The notes: generated by a model not told the origin, from the sequence alone. A DNA stretch of 64,000 nt from Hansfordia pulvinata (GCA_006538405.1 BJKQ01000003.1:3286001-3350000), one strand, 5' to 3'; shown: positions 24,312 to 36,070, counted from the stretch's first letter. Program-made: numbers and translations.

Positions 24312-27300
24312 CGCTGCTGCTGCAGTGGCGTCGGCCATCGAGAAGCTCAACCGGGAGCAGCAGGAGGCGTACGACGAGGAGATGAGAGCGCTGACCTCGA
24401 GCCTCGAGTTCCAGACGCGCCACGGGAGGAAGGCGGCTGCCTCGGCGGACGGTGAGGAGCAGCAGAATGAGGAGGCTATTGCATCTACAACCGGGAAGAG
24501 GGAGAAGAAGAAGAAGACGACGACTACCACCAAGAAGAAGCCGGCGACCCCTGCCACCACCAGCACAACCCAGACCCTGAACCACCAACACTCTTTGTCC
24601 TCGCCACAGCCACAGCCACGTGCACCCCCCAAGACCCTGGCGCAGGGCGTGCTGCTGCTCGAGTGCTTCAGCTACGCGCGCGTCATCTACGACGAGTTCT
24701 CGTACACCAACGCGGCGGCGTCGCTGTTCGTGTCGCGCGGCTGCCGCGCCTCGGCCAAGTGGGTGGTCTCGGCGACGCCGCCGACGCGCGACCTGGCGGC
24801 CGTCTGCGGCATCGCGGGCATGCTGGGCGTCCACGTGGCGCGGCCCCTGGAGCGCAGCCGGCGCTCGGGCCTGCCCTCCGTGACCCGGGGCCCGGCGTAC
24901 CCGCCCCTCTCGCTGACGCGCGCCGAGGAGGTCCTGACGGCCGCGGCCGCGGCGCCGACCGAGGTCCTGGTGGGCCAGCGGCAAGGCCAGGGCCACGGGT
25001 TCCTCAGGTGCCTGGCCAGCGCGAGCCCGTTCGACCGCGCCCACTTCGGCCACGTCGCCGTCTCCGAGCACGTCGTCGTCTGCGACCTCGGCGGGCCCGA
25101 CGACGTCGCGTACTACCTCGCCGTCCAGCGCGAGCTGCAGAAGGCCGGGCTCGACGCCGACATGGTCCCGCGCGAGGGCAAGAAGATGCTCCCGCGGCTG
25201 CTGCTGGCGGCCGGGTCAACAACAACATCGGCAACGGGGGACGACAATGACACTCTAACAACAACACGAGGGTCTACCAAGACGACGACGAAGACGACAG
25301 CGGGCGGGGGGGACAACGCTGCGGCGAACTACACCAACGACGTAGGCGGAAGTGGAGGGGGTCACCTGCTCACGCCGCACCTCCTCCAGGTGGCGGCGTC
25401 CACGCGGGCCGGGCGCGGCGAGCAGCACCGGCGCGTCGGCGACATCCTGGCGCACCTGCGGGCGTCGCTGGCGCGCGACTCGGCCGCCCTGCGCGCCCTC
25501 TTCCGCAAGGCCGTCTGGCTCGCCCTGCGCATGGTCCGCCACGAGGCCGGGGAGCGCACCGCACCCCGCGCCCTCGGCGACGTCATCGAGCTCGAGGTCC
25601 TGGCGCGCGACCTGCTGCAGGGGGGGGGAGGGGCTTGCTGCTGACGATGACGACGACGACGGCGGCGATGATGACCGGCGGGACGGCAGCAAAGATGACA
25701 AGGGCGACGAAGGTGAGCACCACGAGGACAACGGCAGCGGCACCGAGAAGCAGGACAAGACGAAAAAGCAACAGCAACAGAGAAAGCCCCCCAACTTGGG
25801 CGCCTTCGGCGGCTTCGACGGCTACACCAAGATCGCCGGCGTCGTGCTGGGCGAGTCGGCGGAGCAGCGGCGCCGGGCCCGGGCCGGCATGGCCGAGGCG
25901 CTGGCGCGGCCCGTGAGCCAGTCGCGGCTGACGGCGCAGCCGGCGCACCGGGCGGGCCAGCAGGCCTTCTTCGAGGCGCTGCAGCGGCGCGCGGGCTGCC
26001 GCCTCGACTGGCGCGACTTCTACCGCCTCGAGCCCGGCGACATCGACGTCGACGCCGCTGCCCCTGGTGACGATGTTGACGGTGGTGCAGGAGGAGGAAT
26101 AGGGGAAGAGAGGTCGCTGCTAAACGACGAAGAGGTCCTCTCGCTGCTCGAGGACGCGCTGGACGGCCCGCCGCACTACTCGGCCAGCGCCGCCGAGCGC
26201 AGGAGGATGCTCAAGACGCTCATCGGGCTCGAGGCCGAGGACGGCGGGCACGACGATGACAATCACCAAGTTGAGCCCGCGGCTCGGGATGGCAAAGAGA
26301 AGAATCACGACAACGATGACGGCTGGGAGACTGTTGATGAGCACGAGGAAAGACACGGCAATGAGCACAAGGAGACAGTTGGCAGTGGTCGGATGGAGGG
26401 TGTCATTCAGGGGGAGCTGCGCAGCCGACGCCAGCCCCTATTCAGCCCACCCCCGGCCACTCTGGACAAGCTGCAAGCCAGACTCAAGGCGACCTCGGCG
26501 ACAAGGACGACGTCCAGCCGAGCTCCCTCTCTGGATACACATCCACCGCGGCCACCTCCCACGACGCCACACAGGACCACCAAGCCAACGCCCCAAGCGG
26601 CCCCCCTCAGCCTCCCACCTACGCCACGCCCACCACCGAAGGAGAGGAGGCCATCTGGCGCAGCCTGGCCGTGGACGTTGCGGGCCGCCGCGGGGTCGAG
26701 ATCGTCCGCCCGGCCGCGCCGTCGGCGGCGTACTACGGGGCCAAGTTCACGCCGCACGGGCTGTACACGCTGTGCCGGCTCCGGGGCCTCCGGTATGGCA
26801 AGGGCTCCAAGGAGTCACACGTCGACCGCCTCCGCGAGTGGGACGCGCAGCACCCGGGCAGCGAGGGCCACGACGCCTTCGACTTCCCCCACGTGTACGG
26901 CAGCGGCCAGTTCGGCACCCTCAAGAGGGCCTACCGCCTGGCCCTCGCCGACCTCGACCGCGACTTCACCGCCAGGCGGGGCGAGGTGCTGGGCGCGGTG
27001 TTGTCGTCGTCGTCGTCGTCGTCGTTGTCCTCCTTCTCTAACGACAACCAGGCTCATAACGCCTCCTCCTCTTCCACCACCCAGGCTCACAACGCCGCAC
27101 CGTACGCCACCGGCACCACCACCACTGCTGCTCTTGCTTCCCTTGCCGTCCCTGTCGCTGGCCCTGCTGCCACTGTAGCTGCCAAACCTCCCAGGCAGAC
27201 CACCCAGTACGACGGGTGGTCGACCGCCCGCCTGCAGGAGGAGACGCAGCGCCGCAACCTGGCCGCCCGCAAGACCAGGCCCGCGCTGATCAGGAACCTG

Positions 27301-28953
27301 GCGGCGCACGACGACCGCGAGCAGGCCAGCAGCAGCAACACGGCGGCCGAGAAGGACAACAGCGACAGCAGCAAAAGACCCCTTCCGCCTCCCTCCGTCA
27401 CCACCACCTCCGTCACCACCGCCCTCCCAACTCAACAGAGCCGCGACTCCCTGCGCGCCCAGGCCCTGGAGCTCGGCCTGCGCGACGGGGGCACCCTGGC
27501 GCAGCTGCGCGCCCGGCTGGCCGAGCACCTCGCGGGCACGCTGCCGGCCTCCGAGTACACCGACGCGTGCGTGGTGGCCCTGCGCGGCGGGCAGCCCTTC
27601 CCCTTCCGCCGCCGCACCGTCCGCAAGAGGGGCGCCAACTTCTCCCTCTCCCACGACGGGTACATCACGGCCGCCGACGCGCTCAAGAAGTCGGTCGCCA
27701 AGGTGCTCTCGCTGGCCAGCGAGATCCGCGTCCTCGAGGTCCTGCGGAGGGTGTCCTCTGCTGCCTTGGCCTCTGCCTCCTCTTCTTCTTGTGCCGAGGG
27801 AGACGACGGGCAGCACGACGAGGTCTCCGGTGCTTTCGACGCTGGCGGCGCCCTGGGGTGCACCGTGTGCGGCGGCGAGGACGACTGCCACCTGGTCACC
27901 GAGTGCGGGCACATCCTGTGCCGCGCCCACCGGGCCTTTGCGCGCTGCGGCGACTCGGTCGCGGGCGAGCTCCGGAGCCCCCACGGCTGCGCGTCGGTGC
28001 TCGAGTACCGCACCATCGCGCTCGACAAGCTGGGCGGGCGCGGCCGGCGGCTCTCCCTGTCCGCCCTGGGCGTCGTGGGTGGTGATAGCGGTGGTGCTCC
28101 TTCGGCCGCCGCTCCCGCCTCTGCCGCTGCTCCTGCTCCTGCTGCTCCTGCTGCTACTCCGGTCAGCGAGACGAACAACGACTGGAGCGCCAAGACGGAC
28201 ACGATCGTCAGGGCTATCCAACTCACCCCGGCGGACGACGGCGTCCTCCTCTTCGTCCAGTGGCGCGAGCAGCGCGACGAGCTCGTCCGGGCGCTGCGGG
28301 CCGCCGGCATCGCGTACGCCGAGTCGACCGAGGCCGTGACCTCGACCTCACCCTACTCCCCTGCTTCCCCTGCCCCCAGCAAAGTCAAGGTGCTGGTCCT
28401 GCGCATCCGCGACACGCAGTCCGCCGGCTCCAACCTGCAGCACTTCGCGAACCACGTCATGTTCGCGGGCACGGTGGCCGTGGACCTGCAGGAGGAGTGG
28501 GACGCGCTGATGAAGCAGGCCAAGGGGCGGTGCGTGCGGTACGGCCAGCGCAAGCGCGTGCACGTCTGGCACTTCGCCGTCGCGCACACGGTCGACGTCG
28601 ACATGCTGGAGCTGCGCCGCGGCCGGCCGGTGCTCTGCCGCCCGGGCCGGGCCGAGGGCCGCTTCGGCGCCGCCCGGGCCCGGGTCCGCGACCACTTCTC
28701 CTCGGCCGTCGTGGATGATGACGACGATGTCGACGATGGTGGCGATGATGTGGCCGGAGGGTTTGGTGGTGGTCGTAGCAGTGGTCCTGATGTTGGCGAC
28801 GTCGAGATGGGCGGCGCCGAGGTCGAGGATGGCGGCGACGACGGCGACATGCAGCCGGGCGAGGAGCGCGTCGACTCGATCCTCTACGCGCGGGAGGTCT
28901 GGTGGTCCATGAACGAGAGGAACTGGCTCAAGACTGTTGGGCTGGACGACTGA
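18869..28953 (+). CDS. DNMT5: DNMT5-type DNA methyltransferase/SNF2 ATPase with RING
   Basis: One giant gene, about 3,300 residues when all frames are followed. The coding intron is 19545-19690 (donor GTAAGT; acceptor GAAG keeps frame, though a CAG lies at 19662-19664). The cytosine-5 methyltransferase part has motif I (VGTMCSGTE, about residue 153), the catalytic PC loop (GTPCVDFS, about 235), ILENVESAPWD (about 323), QTRNRGYL (about 359) and GNAMTTTVVG (about 620). Then come a zinc-like CRVCGVVRCRTCAG (about 753), a SNF2 ATP site VADDVGFGKTVTML (about 1536), IYDEFSY (about 1892), SATPP, a RING (CTVCGGEDDC...ECGHILC, about 2948) and a helicase C-lobe (QAKGRCVRYGQRKRVHVWHF). Known DNMT5 enzymes are ATP-dependent CpG maintenance methylases. 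Frame breaks occur near 19095, 20600, 20990 (possibly a small intron), 25621 (G9 run) and 26410. All motifs are intact, so sequencing indels are likelier than decay. Confidence 0.85.
21884..22020 (+). repeat. Low-complexity acidic/Thr/Lys trinucleotide stretch inside the DNMT5-like gene
   Basis: GAG/GAC/ACG/AAG triplet runs encode Glu/Asp-, Thr- then Lys-rich sequence between the methyltransferase and SNF2 parts. Similar stretches occur at about 22375-22450, 23820-23960, 24235-24330, 25635-25780 and 27000-27080. They make this protein about 1,000 residues longer than the roughly 2,300 residues I expect for the family. Confidence 0.7.
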
Positions 28954-29582
28954 CCAACCACCAGCCAGCCACCAGGGACGAAAAAAAAAAAAACACCGGG
29001 CTCATAACTGTTGACCAGGCTCAAAACTGGGGCAGACCCTCTCTCGACAAGATGATGGGGGATGAATGGGATGTTGTCCGAGACTGGACGTGCTGGGGAC
29101 TTGGAGATCCAACCAACACGCCCAGTTTCAAAGTCGTTGTTATCTGGATGAGGGACTGCAGAAGAAGTGGTGGGAGACTGAGATGACTTCGGAGGAAGGT
29201 AATGATGAGATGTCGAGTGGTGAGAAAGGAAGATCAAGGACCAGCAGAGACTCGACTGGTTGCTGTTTGTTCGGCTACGAAAAGAGCAAAAGTAAATTCC
29301 GTGGCACCGGGAAAAAAAGGGAGAAGATAGAATGGCAGAACGGCCCGTTACCCGGTCAATAATTAATGATACAAGGCCGCAAAGCCCCTATGCTCAACAA
29401 GACCCCCTCCCTCCTCCTAGTGGCCCCATGTACGCACTTGACCTCTCAGTGCCCCTCTTGTACGCACTTGAAAGCAACGCATCTGCAGCGACCATGTACA
29501 ATACTTTGTCGAACAGCGAACCAGTCCGAGTGCGCCACCTAACCAGACAGGCCGCAGGCTCCTCGGAACATTGATCGCAAAG
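28954..29582. other. Convergent 3' flanks of the DNMT5-like gene and ureidoglycolate lyase
   Basis: Contains a short A run at 28982-28993. No gene is seen. Confidence 0.5.
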
Positions 29583-29599
29583 CCCCCCCCCCCCCCCCC
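29583..29599. repeat. Poly-C tract of 17 bases
   Basis: Lies 2 bp beyond the stop codon of the ureidoglycolate lyase gene, in its 3' flank (a G run on the coding strand). Confidence 0.85.
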
Positions 29600-29601
29600 T
29601 C

Positions 29602-30501
29602 TCACAGCCTGGCGCGCAGCAGGTCCCCCTCCTCGGCCACCCTGACGAGCACCCCGTGCTGCTGCTGATGCTGCTGCTTCTTCTGCTGCTGCTGATTGTC
29701 CGAGCCCCCCAGCGACACCTCCTGGCAGTCCTCGAGGGGCTCGCCGTTGGCGTACTGCACCACGACAAAGTCCACCGCGGAGCCCCGCGGGCCCAGCACC
29801 ATCATGGGCGCGTGCCACGTCCCCGCGCCGTACGTGACGGCCTGCTCGCCCGTCGCCACGAAGGCGCGCAGGCGGCTCAGGTCCGGGAGGCCGGGCCCGG
29901 GGAGCCCGTCGCGCGCCGCGTCGGCGCCGCTGGACCCTAATCCGCCCTCCTTGTCCGACGGGCTGCTGCTCGGGACCGGCAGGCTGCTGCCCTGGTCCGC
30001 GGCGGGGGCCGGCGGCAGGCTCGGGGCCACGACTACGAGGTAGCGCTTGTGCGTGTCGGCGGTCAGGGGGATGAAGGTCTGCGAGGTGTACGGGTGGCGC
30101 TCGAGGACGACGACGCCGGCGCAGTCGGCGGCGGGGGCGGCAGACTCTGGCGCCTGCTGCTGCTGCTGCTGTTGAAGCTGCTGAAGCTGCTGGGGACTCC
30201 GCTGCAGAGTGCGGGCGCCGCAGACGAACATGGTCATGCGGGCCGAAGCGGGCTTGCGGCTCGGGGCCTGGGCGTAGTACTCGTCGATGGACGCCAGGCT
30301 CCTGTACTGGATGGCGGTGCCCTGGTTGGCCGAGACGGCGCCGCAGGGCAGCGAGGGCACGGCGGCCGGGGCCGTGTTGGAGGGGCTGCTGTCCGGGGCG
30401 GGGTTGGCGACGACCTGGCCGAAGGGGGCGAAGGCCTCGCGCGTCAGGGGCCCGGCCGAGACGCATATCGGCTCTGCGACGGGTATCGTGTGGACGAGCA
30501 T
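29602..30501 (-). CDS. DAL3: Ureidoglycolate lyase (purine/allantoin catabolism)
   Basis: A single-exon gene of 299 residues from the ATG at 30501. The enzyme splits ureidoglycolate into glyoxylate and urea, the last step in using allantoin as a nitrogen source. The N-terminus VSAGPLTREAFAPFGQVV, the central HPYTSQTFIPL (the usual HP-SSQ/TSQ region), and the C-terminal TYGAGTWHAPMMVLG plus DFVVVQYANGEPLEDC are family hallmarks; the TWHAPM histidine belongs to the conserved active-site region. The protein is longer than the usual 170-250 residues because of two low-complexity inserts: a Gln run (LQQLQQQQQQQ) and a Ser/Pro/Gly-rich loop around residues 165-205. No other allantoin-pathway gene is adjacent. 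Confidence 0.92.
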   Translation of the reverse strand: MLVHTIPVAEPICVSAGPLTREAFAPFGQVVANPAPDSSPSNTAPAAVPSLPCGAVSANQGTAIQYRSLASIDEYYAQAPSRKPASARMTMFVCGARTLQRSPQQLQQLQQQQQQQAPESAAPAADCAGVVVLERHPYTSQTFIPLTADTHKRYLVVVAPSLPPAPAADQGSSLPVPSSSPSDKEGGLGSSGADAARDGLPGPGLPDLSRLRAFVATGEQAVTYGAGTWHAPMMVLGPRGSAVDFVVVQYANGEPLEDCQEVSLGGSDNQQQQKKQQHQQQHGVLVRVAEEGDLLRARL

Positions 30502-31451
30502 GGTGGCGGCGGTTGGGGGGTTGGGGTCAGCAGCTGCTTCCAGCGAGTGAGGGTTCGACGCTTGAGCCCAACGTCACCAGACAGCAAGCAAAGCAGCGGC
30601 GACTTGAGATGGGGGTGTTGGACGGCCGGCTAGATGAGCCTTGACGGCACACGGGGATCACATGGATCCTGACTGAGATCAGGGCTAGATACAAGTAGGT
30701 GGCTTTCCCTTATCGGCGGGTTGCGGGCCCAAGCATGGGAGGCCGGCGATATCGTGGGCGGGCGGGCGGGCAGGCGTAGATGGAGTGACGCGGGGCCGAG
30801 ACCGCTCGCCCTCCTGCTCCAGCTCCAGCAGATGCACCATTGCCATCGCCGCCGCGTTACTGTCACGGGCCACCCCACGTCGGGTTCGCTCAAGAGAGCT
30901 CCGTCCAGTGCTTTCACGCCCCATCCGGACCCCCTTGTGCCTATCTCGAGTGCCGCGCGTCCGCATTGGGACCCAGACCCGTTCTTCTACACACGCGCCC
31001 CATCCCAGCTGCAGATCAATCAGCTCAGGGTCGCGCCCAACGCGCACAGACAGATCAGATCGTGAAAGATGAGTACTGAATAAGAGGTCCTTGTCTCAAG
31101 AAGCGGCCCGGCGGCCCAGCCCGACGCGACAGGCTCCCTGCCGGCATGGCTGGTGCTGCTGCCTGGCTTGTCTCTCAGGCCCGCTTGCCCGCCCTTCAGC
31201 CACGGTCCTGAAGAGCCCACAGCCGGGCACACCCTCGACTGCAGCCTGTTTTCCTGGCCGTCATTGTCATCCATCCCTCGAGAGAGAGCTCCGCGCTCTT
31301 CAGCTTCCAAACCTCCTTCAGACCAAGTCTGTATTTACACTCGTCCCGCGCAGCAGCACCTCCCGGGCGGCGTCGTCAACAACAGTACACCCGACCTACC
31401 TCCCTGTTCCTGGACAGCCACCGTCAATCATCTCCATCGTCCCCGCTCACC
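30502..31451. other. Intergenic region upstream of ureidoglycolate lyase
   Basis: Promoter side of the lyase (minus strand) and of the small plus-strand gene at 31452. Frames here are short and without motifs. No gene is called. Confidence 0.45.
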
Positions 31452-31721
31452 ATGGACTGCTGCGGCTTGTTCGGCAAGAAGAATCGTCCCGTCCTTGGCC
31501 CGCTGCCCCGCTCGCCGGGCGCTTCCCTGCGTGGCATCGAATACTCGCCTCGCGGCTCCGCCGACAGTGCGGCCCCGTCCCTGGTGCCCCGAGCTGCCCA
31601 GGTCCCCGTCGTCCCGCACTCCGCCGGTGGGCCTATCTCTGCCGTCGCCAAGAGGCAGCCCACACCCGCGGCTGCGGTGCCGTCTGCGGGTCGAGAGCTG
31701 CGTGGCTTCTACGAGCCTTAG
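31452..31721 (+). CDS. Small hypothetical protein with N-terminal cysteine pair
   Basis: An 89-residue frame with a good start context (CACCATGG). It begins MDCCGLFGKKN, then is Pro/Ala/Ser-rich with a Pro-Arg-Ser-Pro element and ends GRELRGFYEP. The paired cysteines beside basic residues could be a lipidation site, but this is inference. It lies after a pyrimidine-rich, leader-like stretch (31300-31450). No family is recognised. It may be a genuine small gene or an upstream reading frame in a long leader; no introns are apparent. Confidence 0.45.
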   Translation: MDCCGLFGKKNRPVLGPLPRSPGASLRGIEYSPRGSADSAAPSLVPRAAQVPVVPHSAGGPISAVAKRQPTPAAAVPSAGRELRGFYEP

Positions 31722-33322
31722 AAACGAACTTCAGCGGTGCAGGTCTGCCTGCCGGGGTTTCACGCCTGATCTTCTCTGAGTGGTCTCGCACCGAGAGTGA
31801 GTGCCTGTGTCGGACACTGCGCGACACTTGACAACCATAGATGGAAGGGGGCATGTTGCTCTAAATGTACTTGTCAAGATCCAAGTCCACATTGTGTGCC
31901 CGTCCGCCGCGGGTCTGCCTCGCTGTCTACATTGTCCCGGCTTCTGACTGTCGTGGCCTGCTGCTGTGGCTCGATTCTTCTAGACTCGAAAGGGAGCACC
32001 GTCATGTCCTATACGGGCCTTCTGCTGCGGTATCACAACAAATCAATGGCCGTATTGGTGACGGCATTGTTGTTTGATCCAGCTAAGCAGACAACAGCCG
32101 CTCGTCATGTATCCACAGGCGAAGAGAGCTGGCTTTCTAGGTAGTTTGCCAGGAATGGGGCAGCAGAGAAGCAATATTGAAGACAGCCCTGGGCCAAATG
32201 TCAGTGTCATAGAATACCCAGCACCATGCAGCATAAACTACAAGCCTTTTTCTTAGGATGAATCCCATCGTGCCCAAGGGCATGGCTGATGTGTCAGCTG
32301 GCCCAAGAAATGGCGGTTGGCTTTTTGCTGGCCACTTGATAGAAAGGGCACAAGTCGCCTTGGGCAGAACGTGGTAGACGTCTTCTCATTCACTCAGGTT
32401 AGGTGTTTTGGATGTACACCAATGCCCTGCCTTGTTTGCCAATCCACTCAAGGACCAAGGTACATGGAGACACATCCAGGGGCGATAAAAGGAACACTCC
32501 TCTGTTTGTACCACATTTCTCTTCATTTCTCAAGCCAGCCTTTTCACAGCCAGTCTGCAAGACTTTTGATATTGATAAGGAATATGCATATAGCTGTTTG
32601 TTCGTTCCAATTCTCAATAAAGACTACCTCTTAGCACAAATGATACCTGTCATGAGCTATGAGCTGCCTCCTCTCCCCTCTGCCCACCCATGGGGCATTA
32701 ACTGAACACCAAGATACTTTGCCCACCTTGCAGCCTAGGCAACCAGAAACTGCAGTCGCGACCTGCTTATTCACTACTTTGCCAGCTTCCTTGCGAGGAT
32801 TGTTCAATATTCTGTTTGTGTCCTTAAGCGAGAGTGGTCAAGCCCTCTCTCTGTCCTTGAGCTGCCCACTGCCCCTCCCCAGGTTTCCCCAGACTCTCCC
32901 CCGACTGGAGCTCTAGAAAGTGGTCTGTTCAGTGATCTGGGGCTAGCAAACAGCCCTGACCCCACTGCACGCGACCATCTCCTGATCGATTGCATCCTCT
33001 CTGTCTTTGATACACACCAACTTCCCAGTGCAGTGCAGACTGCAGGCCTGCTCTCTGTCATCAGGTGCCTCTAATCAACTAGAGAACAGCAGTGTTGCTA
33101 GCAGTGCACAGTTTCTTGTTTCTGATCGCCAAGTCTTGTCAGTCTCTCCCCTTTTCTGCCCTTGTTCCCATCCTCTTCAGTGCAACCACATCATCCTGGT
33201 CTTTGAAGCTCGTACTCATCCACTGCTGTCTTCTACATCCAGGGCCTGCATCAAACTTTCTTCTCATCGCCACCACCAAGTTACTACTTCGGCGTCCATT
33301 CTCGCATTATCCTCTCGCTGTC
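31722..33322. other. Intergenic region or long leader of the Pro/Gln-rich gene
   Basis: Lower GC than the surroundings. CT-rich sequence increases toward 33323, consistent with a promoter and long 5' leader. There are no frames with motifs. Confidence 0.45.
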
Positions 33323-34228
33323 ATGGCCGAGCCTATTGTCGGCCAGGCCTCAGGGGGCCCCCTTCCTGACCGACCGGCAGCCTCTGGTGTCGGCCCAGTC
33401 CAGCCCAGCAGCCTGAAGCAGCAGCAGCAGCAGCAGCAGCAACCTGGAGCCAGCAACACTGCCCGTGGCGTTACATGGGCTCTTACCAGCGAGACTCAGA
33501 CTGCAGACGGAATCATCCGCCAGACCCCTCTGCAACCTCCGGCTCCGGGCGACGACTCTCGTCCAACTGGCCCTCCGCCCCCTCCACCACCTCCCCCGAA
33601 CTCTCCTGTGCAGACCCGCTCTGGCGAATCATCGAGCATCCTGCCTCCTACACCTCCGACTTCGCCGAGTCCCTTCGGTCCCTCTGGCCCTCTTGGTATT
33701 TCTAACTTGCCTGGTCCTCGTGGTTATTCCTCTTCATCCGGCATCGCCCAGTACCCGTCTTCCATGCAACCGATGGCGCCTTTCATTGTGAACGCCCCAC
33801 AGGCCGTTCCGGCTCAGCAGTAAGCCTGGTCCCCTGCCCGAAGGCCATCACCGCGTACTCACACAAAAATTAGGTATCACCACGTCATGGGCGAGACTCC
33901 TTATCTTTGGGTGAAACCTCCCCAGGTCGACCCCGTTGGTCAAGTCCCACCTGGCATGGGAGGTCCGGGAACATACTGTAAGCCATCTGTCATCGCTCGG
34001 CTGTTCATCTCGTGGCGAGAGAGTTGTGGTTTCGCGCTGTGCTAATTCTATGCGTTGCCAGTCTATCACCGAAACGACCCTTCGCCTTCGTGGGGCCACT
34101 CGGGCTATCACTTGGCGAATCTTCCCCAGCCTCAGTATGTCTACATGGCCGCTCCGCAGACTGCCTACGTCACGCAGCCCACCGTCATGTACTACACGGC
34201 CTACGGCCCCGCCTACTACCTGGTCTGA
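33323..34228 (+). CDS. Proline/glutamine-rich hypothetical protein
   Basis: Three exons, 33323-33819, 33874-33977 and 34062-34228, introns 54 and 84 nt (GTAAGC donors; TTAG and CCAG acceptors), give 255 residues. The N-terminal two thirds are disordered: a poly-Gln run of eight, a poly-Pro run of nine and Ser/Pro repeats. The third exon is compact and aromatic (GYHLANLPQPQYVYMAAP, then YYTAYGPAYYLV at the very end). The intron phases and restored frames fit exactly, which supports a real gene. No domain is recognised. The low-complexity composition resembles RNA-binding or condensate-type regulatory proteins, but that is inference only. Confidence 0.72.
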
Positions 34229-36070
34229 GCCAGTGATACGGAGGAGAAAGGCTGGGATCGAATATGCCTGAGTGAGGAGACGACGAGAGCCGTAACAGCG
34301 GTAGCAGCAGAGTACGAGACGGCAGGGCAGTAGTTGTTAATGACGGTTTGAGGCTGATTTGCGCTGGATCCTCGGACGGCGAGGGCGCGCCCTGGGGAGA
34401 TGGATCACGGAGTAATTTGAGAGTGAACTTGTGGCACCAGTTGGTTGCCAGTCAATGATAATGAACGGATAATTCAGCATTTGTCTCTGCGTAGCTACCT
34501 ACGCGAACAGTAGTCTCGACATGGCGCTTCGTGTGGCCCACGGGAAGCCACTCTGGGAGTACAGGCTTGACAGGCTTGTCCGGACACAGCATTCCCAATT
34601 ACCCACTGCCCCGGGTCGGCAGTCCAAATTGTGCATGTAGACATCACATGAGGTCAAGTGTCGTGAGTCCCGACTGGGCTGAATTTGGTGAGTGGGCAGC
34701 CGTGGCAATTGCAGCTTTGGCAAGGAAGGCGCGACAGACAGAACAAGCAATTGGACAGACACCTGGACAGAGAATCGGCAGCGACGACCGTGCAGTGCCC
34801 GAAGCCGTTTCGAGAAGGCGTTCCTGCCTCCGAGCTGAGCGCGACTTTTCTCCCTGGCAGACACCAGCAATGAATGATCCTTCCCCGCCATTCTGCCCGA
34901 GATGCGATTTCAACACATTCGCATTGCGACTGCAAACCGATACAGTCACGACAGCTCAGACACAGAGAGCCTCATGGTTCGCCGGCTGGGCGGCACAAGA
35001 CCAGGTCTACCAGCCTCAGTAGACGAGATCGCACCGCACTCTGTCTCACTTTAGCGCCTTCCATCACGAGCTCAGCACCCACGGCCCCGGCGCGGCGGCA
35101 CCGACGTTTTACGAGTATTCTGGGTCCATCGCGATGGCATTCACCCAAGTCGCCACGGCGAGGCACGCAGCTCCAGCTCGGTCAGAGTCAGAGTCAGAGC
35201 TCCAGCCCAGCCCAGACCAGACGGCGCGGTGGCGTTGGCAGTCCAGTGGCCTGCGAGTACGATGCAGCTCGCTATCAGTAGCTGCATGCCTGGCGGCCCG
35301 CCTCCTTACCACGGCGGCTGGCCCCCGAGGCATTTGGCCAGCCATGTGCCGGCATCCAGGAATGCCACTGGCCGTTGGGGAGTGGGCGCCATTGGCCAAT
35401 CACAGCGCGGCCGGAGGCGAAAAAGGCGAAGAACCAGTGCAAAGTCGCCTCCCCGTTCCTCGATCTCGACATGGCCGTCTTGGCGCGACCAGGGCACAGA
35501 CATGGGCCCCCCGGCGGCGAGCTCGGGTCAGCCACGGCAAAGCAGAAAGCCGCCAACGACGCCGCGGGGCTTGCGCATGCCTGTGTGGCCGTGGCCGCCT
35601 GCCTCTTTCCGCCAGTCACCCCACGTTGTCTGCCCTCGCAGCCCTGAGGCTGGATGCAACATGGCGATTGTTTCGCCGACGCCGGCTCGCGATCGCCAGC
35701 GCCGGCGCTCCGTCTGACAGGGGCTCTGTCAGATGTGCCTTCCCAAAACAACGCCAGCCCCTCCGTTATACAGGCGCGCCATGCCATTGTCATGCCGCAA
35801 AAGGCGGGCATGCAGGTCCCGCGCCCAGAAGAGGCGGAGGCGAATGTGAGCCAGAGCCGGTGGGGGCTTTGGTGTTCCCGATGTTGGCTGCCACCCGATG
35901 ATGCGAGGGTCTTGTGTCGACTTGGTCCTGTTCCTGGGACTATGTAGTGGCTTGCTCCGCACGTCCGCGGCCGTCGCTTTTCCTTTTGCTTTCGCTTCTG
36001 CTTTTCCACGACCGACCACCGGAAGTTCATACAAACAGGCAGCAACACCGGACCGAGCTTCACTGCCACC
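34229..36070. other. Intergenic region
   Basis: 3' flank of the Pro/Gln-rich gene and promoter region of the secreted esterase. Several overlapping frames at 34530-35950 lack motifs and splice coherence. No gene is called. Confidence 0.45.

Noticed and set aside
24019..25071. 350-codon minus-strand open frame
   Set aside because: Antisense to the DEFS/SATPP part of the SNF2 domain; low-complexity Arg/Leu/Ala composition.
26815..28221. 468-codon minus-strand open frame
   Set aside because: Antisense shadow of the helicase C-lobe and RING region; no domain and no splice logic.
35134..35901. 255-codon plus-strand frame and overlapping frames at 35275-36583
   Set aside because: Basic, Ala/Arg-rich, no motif; they overlap each other in several frames and lie in the promoter region of the esterase gene.
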